From Pantoea sp. Ep11b (GTDB lineage: Bacteria > Pseudomonadota > Gammaproteobacteria > Enterobacterales > Enterobacteriaceae): a DNA stretch of 64,000 nucleotides. Under the pieces are notes generated by a model. That model searched no databases. It worked only from the letters and a program-made list of their open reading frames with translations, and was not told the DNA's origin. Where the stretch lies: contig NZ_CP160631.1 of assembly GCF_040783975.1 (NCBI RefSeq), forward strand, positions 3,782,001-3,846,000, written 5' to 3'. Shown here piece after piece: positions 60,501 through 64,000 of this stretch; positions within the stretch are counted from its first letter, which is position 1, and every line of letters begins with the position of its first letter. A program made the position numbers and the translations under genes.

Positions 60501-60528
60501 CCGCCCTCTCTCCGGGAAGAGAGGGCGG
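60501..60528 (-). terminator. Hairpin between rnr and rlmB
   Basis: Stem CCGCCCTCTC (60501-60510) / GAGAGGGCGG (60519-60528), 8-nt loop. The minus-strand sequence after it, TTATTCATTCC, is only partly U-rich, so this may be a weak terminator or an RNA-processing or 3'-stabilising hairpin setting the rnr:rlmB ratio. Confidence 0.55.
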
Positions 60529-60548
60529 ATGCGCGTATCAGGTCAGGC

Positions 60549-63044
60549 TCAGCTCTCAGGCTCAGCCTTTTTCCTGGCGCGCTTTGCCTTGGTGGCGGCG
60601 GCGATTTTACGGGTTTTTTCCGAGACGTTTTTACTTTTTTTCCCGCCACTTCCGGCATCGGGCTTGCCCTTGTTACCGCGGAACGCAGCATCCGGCTCAA
60701 AATTGGACTTCCGGCTCACGTTACGACGACGTTTTGCGGGCGCCTGATCGTCACGCTTCGCGCGGTCACGCGCGGTTTTGCCTTCGCCACGCACCTGGCG
60801 CTGGCTGGAGATCAGGGCAAAGTCGATCTTACGTTCGTCCATATGAACCGCTTCCACTCGAACCTCGACCGCGTCACCCAGACGATAGGTGCGGCCGCCG
60901 GATTCGCCGATCAGACGCTGACCCACCGGGTCAAAACGGTAGTAGTCGTTGTCCAGCGTAGACACATGGACCAGACCATCGATAAAGAGATCGCTTAAGC
61001 GCACAAAGAAGCCAAAGCCGGTGACGCTGGAGATCACGCCGTTGAAGACGTTGCCGACCTGATCCTGCATAAAGTCACACTTAAGCCAGTCCGCGACGTC
61101 GCGCGTCGCTTCGTCGGCGCGGCGTTCGGTCAGGGAGCAGTGCAGACCCAGCTGCAGCATCTGCGGCATGTCGTAGTGATAGCCGCCGGTCGCCGTCGTC
61201 ATATCACTGGCTACGCTGCGCTCTTTCGGCATGAGGTATTTGATCGCACGCTGAACCAGCCCTTTCCCCTGATCCTGCTCTTTGGCCAGCAGATATTTGA
61301 TGGCGCGGTGCAGCGTCAGATCCGGGTAACGCCGAATCGGCGACGTGAAGTGAGCATACGACGAGAGCGCCAGACCGAAGTGGCCACGGTTTTCCGGGTC
61401 GTACACGGCCTGCTTCATGGAGCGCAGCAGCATGGTTTGCAGCATCTCCGCATCAGGACGGTCGGCCACCTGCTTCAGCAGGGCCGCGTAGTCAACAGGC
61501 TGCGGTTTGTTGCCGCCCGGCAGGCTCAGACCCAGCTCGTTGAGCACGGTCCGGAAGCTCTTGATGCTCTCATCCGTCGGGCGATCGTGGTCGCGGAACA
61601 GCGCAGGCTCCTGATTTTTCTCCACGAAGCGTGCCGAGGCGATGTTCGCCAGGATCATGCACTCTTCGATCAGCTTGTGTGCGTCATTGCGCGAGGCGCG
61701 TTCAACCCGCTCGATACGACGCTCGGCGTTGAAAATAAACTTCGCCTCTTCCGTTTCAAAGGAGATGCCGCCGCGCTCTTCGCGGGCCGCATCCAGCACC
61801 TGATAGAGGTTGTGCAGCTCTTCCAGGTCTTTGACCAGCGGCGCATAGTGCTGACGCAGCTCTTTGTCACCCTGCAGGATGTTCCAGACCTTGTTGTAGG
61901 TCAGACGCGCATGGGAGTTCATCACCGCTTCGTAGTGTTTGAAGCCGGTGAGTTTACCTTTGCTGGAAATGGTCATTTCACAGACCATACAGAGGCGATC
62001 GACCTGCGGGTTGAGCGAACATAAGCCGTTGGAGAGCACTTCCGGCAGCATCGGTACGACCTGCGACGGGAAGTAGACCGAGGTGCCACGCTGATGCGCT
62101 TCGTTATCCAGAGGCGTGCCAGGACGAACGTAGTAGCTGACATCGGCGATAGCGACCCAGAGACGCCATCCGCCACCGCGTTTTTTCTCGCAGTAAACGG
62201 CATCGTCGAAGTCACGGGCATCTTCACCATCGATGGTGACCAGCGGCAGCTTACGCAGGTCGACGCGACCTTTTTTCGCCTCTTCCGGGACCTCCTCTTT
62301 CAGCTGGCTGACCTGCGCTTCCACTTCCGGCGGCCAGGTGTGCGGGATCTCATGGGTGCGCAGCGCCATATCGACGGCCAGGCTGGTACCCATATCGTCG
62401 CCCAGGATCTCGGTCACTTTACCGATCGCTTTGCTGCGACGATTCGGACGCTGAACCAGCTCGACCACCACCACAGAACCCATGCGGGCGTTCATCGTCT
62501 CTTCCGGTGGAATAAGAATATCGAAACTCAGGCGGCTGTCGTCGGGCACCACGAAGCCCGCTCCGGCATCGGTAAAGTAGCGGCCAACGATCTGATTGTT
62601 GCGCGGCTCCTGCACGCGAACCACGCGCGCTTCGCGACGGCCTTTGCGATCGGCACCCAGCGGTTGCGCCAGGATCACATCCCCGTGCATACAGAATTTC
62701 ATCTGTTCGGCAGAGAGGTAGAGGTCATCTTTCTGACCTTCAGCCCGCAGGAAACCATAGCCATCACGATGGCCGATCACTTTACCGCGCAGAAGATCAA
62801 GCCGTTCTGGCAGCGCATAGCACTGACGGCGGGTGAAGACCAGCTGACCATCGCGCTCCATCGCGCGAAGGCGACGACGCAGCGCCTCAAGGTGCTCTTC
62901 GTCGTGCAGATTCATCTCTTCAGCCAGCTCTTCACGGCTGGCCGGTTTTTCACGTTTCTCTAACAGCGCCAGAATAAATTCACGGCTTGGAATAGGGTTT
63001 TCGTATTTTTCAGCTTCTCTATCCTGAAAAGGATCTTTTGACAT
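60549..63044 (-). CDS. rnr: Ribonuclease R
   Basis: An 831-residue 3'-to-5' exoribonuclease of the RNB family that degrades structured RNA. Domains: N-terminal HTH_12 (about 20-85), cold-shock domains (about 90-240), RNB catalytic domain (about 265-590; [12 protein letters not shown] carries metal-binding Asp, and [16 protein letters not shown] follows), S1 (about 645-725) and a long Lys/Arg-rich tail that opens duplex RNA. ATG at 63044. It follows nsrR by 16 bp, as in E. coli, where the nsrR-rnr-rlmB group is co-transcribed. Confidence 0.97.
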   Translation of the reverse strand: MSKDPFQDREAEKYENPIPSREFILALLEKREKPASREELAEEMNLHDEEHLEALRRRLRAMERDGQLVFTRRQCYALPERLDLLRGKVIGHRDGYGFLRAEGQKDDLYLSAEQMKFCMHGDVILAQPLGADRKGRREARVVRVQEPRNNQIVGRYFTDAGAGFVVPDDSRLSFDILIPPEETMNARMGSVVVVELVQRPNRRSKAIGKVTEILGDDMGTSLAVDMALRTHEIPHTWPPEVEAQVSQLKEEVPEEAKKGRVDLRKLPLVTIDGEDARDFDDAVYCEKKRGGGWRLWVAIADVSYYVRPGTPLDNEAHQRGTSVYFPSQVVPMLPEVLSNGLCSLNPQVDRLCMVCEMTISSKGKLTGFKHYEAVMNSHARLTYNKVWNILQGDKELRQHYAPLVKDLEELHNLYQVLDAAREERGGISFETEEAKFIFNAERRIERVERASRNDAHKLIEECMILANIASARFVEKNQEPALFRDHDRPTDESIKSFRTVLNELGLSLPGGNKPQPVDYAALLKQVADRPDAEMLQTMLLRSMKQAVYDPENRGHFGLALSSYAHFTSPIRRYPDLTLHRAIKYLLAKEQDQGKGLVQRAIKYLMPKERSVASDMTTATGGYHYDMPQMLQLGLHCSLTERRADEATRDVADWLKCDFMQDQVGNVFNGVISSVTGFGFFVRLSDLFIDGLVHVSTLDNDYYRFDPVGQRLIGESGGRTYRLGDAVEVRVEAVHMDERKIDFALISSQRQVRGEGKTARDRAKRDDQAPAKRRRNVSRKSNFEPDAAFRGNKGKPDAGSGGKKSKNVSEKTRKIAAATKAKRARKKAEPES

Positions 63045-63060
63045 AACGGTTCCTCCGATG

Positions 63061-63504
63061 TCATTTAATATTTATTTCCGCTGGCGACAGGGACAGGATG
63101 ATTTCATAAAGTGGTGTATTCCCTTCAACCAAATCTGCCAGCGTATAGCTATCCAGCTCCTGCAAAAATCGCTGTACTGCATCATGCAGCGCCTGCTTAA
63201 GACGGCAGGCTGGCGTAATAGCACAGGAGGCACAATCCACTAATTGTAGTGGCTCCATTTTTCGTACGACATCGCCAATCACAATCTCACGGGGCGACAT
63301 CCCCAGGCGAATCCCGCCATTTTTACCGCGTGTGGCTGCGACATACCCTTCCCGGCTTAGCTGATTAATGATTTTGACCATGTGGTTACGTGACAAACCG
63401 TAGGTGTTCGTCACTTCAGTAATATTGGTCTGCTGGCCTTCGGGCAGGGAGGCCAGATAAATCAGGGCCCGCAGGCCATAATCAGTAAAACTTGTGAGCT
63501 GCAC
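63061..63504 (-). CDS. nsrR: Nitric-oxide-sensing repressor NsrR
   Basis: A 147-residue Rrf2-family Fe-S repressor that loses DNA binding when NO attacks its cluster. Winged helix at about residues 1-75 ([28 protein letters not shown]). Three cluster cysteines: C91, C94 and C100 in [10 protein letters not shown]. The first spacing is CX2C, two residues shorter than the CX4C I recall for E. coli (C91, C96, C102). The rest of the protein aligns without gaps. First of the nsrR-rnr-rlmB genes. Confidence 0.95.
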   Translation of the reverse strand: MQLTSFTDYGLRALIYLASLPEGQQTNITEVTNTYGLSRNHMVKIINQLSREGYVAATRGKNGGIRLGMSPREIVIGDVVRKMEPLQLVDCASCAITPACRLKQALHDAVQRFLQELDSYTLADLVEGNTPLYEIILSLSPAEINIK

Positions 63505-63696
63505 AGTAACCTCAGTGAACCTTCAGGCACGACATTGCATAAATCGCCTTAGGGTTGATATCAGGATTAAATCGGATCGCCATTCGATTAACTACGATGA
63601 TAAACCAGAGTCTGATTTGACGTGCGTTTTTTTCAGCCAGCACAGGATTTGACAAGCGAAGGGAGATTAAGTGGCATCAGAGAGTGGAAAAACAAG

Positions 63697-63715
63697 GGCC
63701 GGACAGTGTCCGGCC
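63697..63715 (-). terminator. Terminator of purA
   Basis: Stem GGCCGGAC (63697-63704) / GTCCGGCC (63708-63715), 3-nt loop, followed on the minus strand by CTTGTTTTTCC. It lies 7 bp after the purA stop and before nsrR. Confidence 0.88.
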
Positions 63716-63722
63716 TGAATGA

Positions 63723-64000
63723 TTACGCGTCAAACGGATCGCGCAGAATCATTGTTTCACTGCGATCGGGACCGGTTGAGATGATATCAATCGGCACACC
63801 GGTCACCTCTTCCACACGCTTGATGTAATCGCGTGCAGCCTGAGGCAGGCCTTCCAGCGTCTTCACGCCAAATGTTTTCTCGCTCCAGCCTGGCAGAGTT
63901 TCGTAGACCGGCTCAATGCCTTCCCAGTTCTCTGCGGCCAGGGGTGTAGTAGTTACTTCGCGGCCATCAGGCATACGATAGGCCACGCAGATTTTCACCT
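63723..64000 (-). CDS. purA: Adenylosuccinate synthetase (C-terminal part, runs off the window)
   Basis: The last 91 or so codons of PurA, which joins IMP and aspartate using GTP in AMP biosynthesis. The C-terminal sequence [16 protein letters not shown], [14 protein letters not shown] and [16 protein letters not shown] is diagnostic. The start lies beyond 64000. purA upstream of nsrR is the enterobacterial order. Confidence 0.95.
   Translation of the reverse strand, partial: VKICVAYRMPDGREVTTTPLAAENWEGIEPVYETLPGWSEKTFGVKTLEGLPQAARDYIKRVEEVTGVPIDIISTGPDRSETMILRDPFDA

Overview
The window is a chromosomal segment of an Enterobacterales bacterium, most likely Pantoea or a close Erwiniaceae relative. 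Almost every gene has a clear Escherichia coli counterpart in long syntenic runs, while an uxaB gene inside the galacturonate operon, a ClcB-like gene beside ygjR and a foreign-looking catabolic cassette set it apart from E. coli. I see no insertion sequence, prophage, tRNA, 16S/23S rRNA or CRISPR array. Dense, mostly operonic genes cover both strands.

Layout. (1) 1-15941 resembles E. coli minutes 69-70: a partial ClcB-like channel gene, ygjR, alx with its yybP-ykoY riboswitch, sstT, the galacturonate regulon (uxaC-uxaB-uxaA divergent from exuT, then exuR), yqjA-mzrA, yqjC, yqjD-yqjE-yqjK, yqjF, yqjG. (2) 15963-22693: RNase P RNA (rnpB), rsmI divergent from lpoA-yraN-diaA-dolP, then yhaK and yhaJ. 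(3) 22697-30280 is the standout: nine minus-strand genes forming a poorly characterised catabolic cassette. In transcription order these are a free-standing PRD protein, a glycine-rich SFCGS protein, DUF4312, the membrane proteins DUF4311 and DUF4310, an amidohydrolase/deacetylase, a DgaE-like PLP ammonia-lyase, a KDGP-type aldolase and a PRD/EIIB/EIIA transcriptional regulator. (4) 30576-64000 resembles E. coli minutes 94.8-96 in inverted order: cybC, pmbA, darP, mpl, fbp, a chemoreceptor, ppa, ytfP-tamB-tamA, paeA (ytfL), ytfK, ytfJ, cysQ, cpdB, fklB, ytfB, rplI-rpsR-priB-rpsF, yjfP, a second chemoreceptor, bsmA, aidB, rlmB, rnr, nsrR and the end of purA.

Functional reading. The galacturonate block is a complete uptake and catabolic unit. 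Three related 17-bp near-palindromes lie in front of uxaC, exuT and exuR and look like ExuR operators, two of them next to CRP-like sites. The cassette of region 3 reads as a self-contained pathway: import through an unfamiliar membrane system with PTS-like features, deacylation, loss of ammonia to a 2-keto-3-deoxy sugar acid phosphate, aldol cleavage, and control by a PTS-sensing regulator. It encodes no kinase, which hints that the substrate arrives phosphorylated. It sits exactly where two blocks that are far apart in E. coli meet.

Smaller points: NsrR has an unusually short cysteine spacing (CX2CX5C); the rpsF leader carries a perfect 16-bp hairpin; msrA is missing from its usual place between tamA and ytfL. 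Comparisons with E. coli are from memory of its proteins and map, not from a search.
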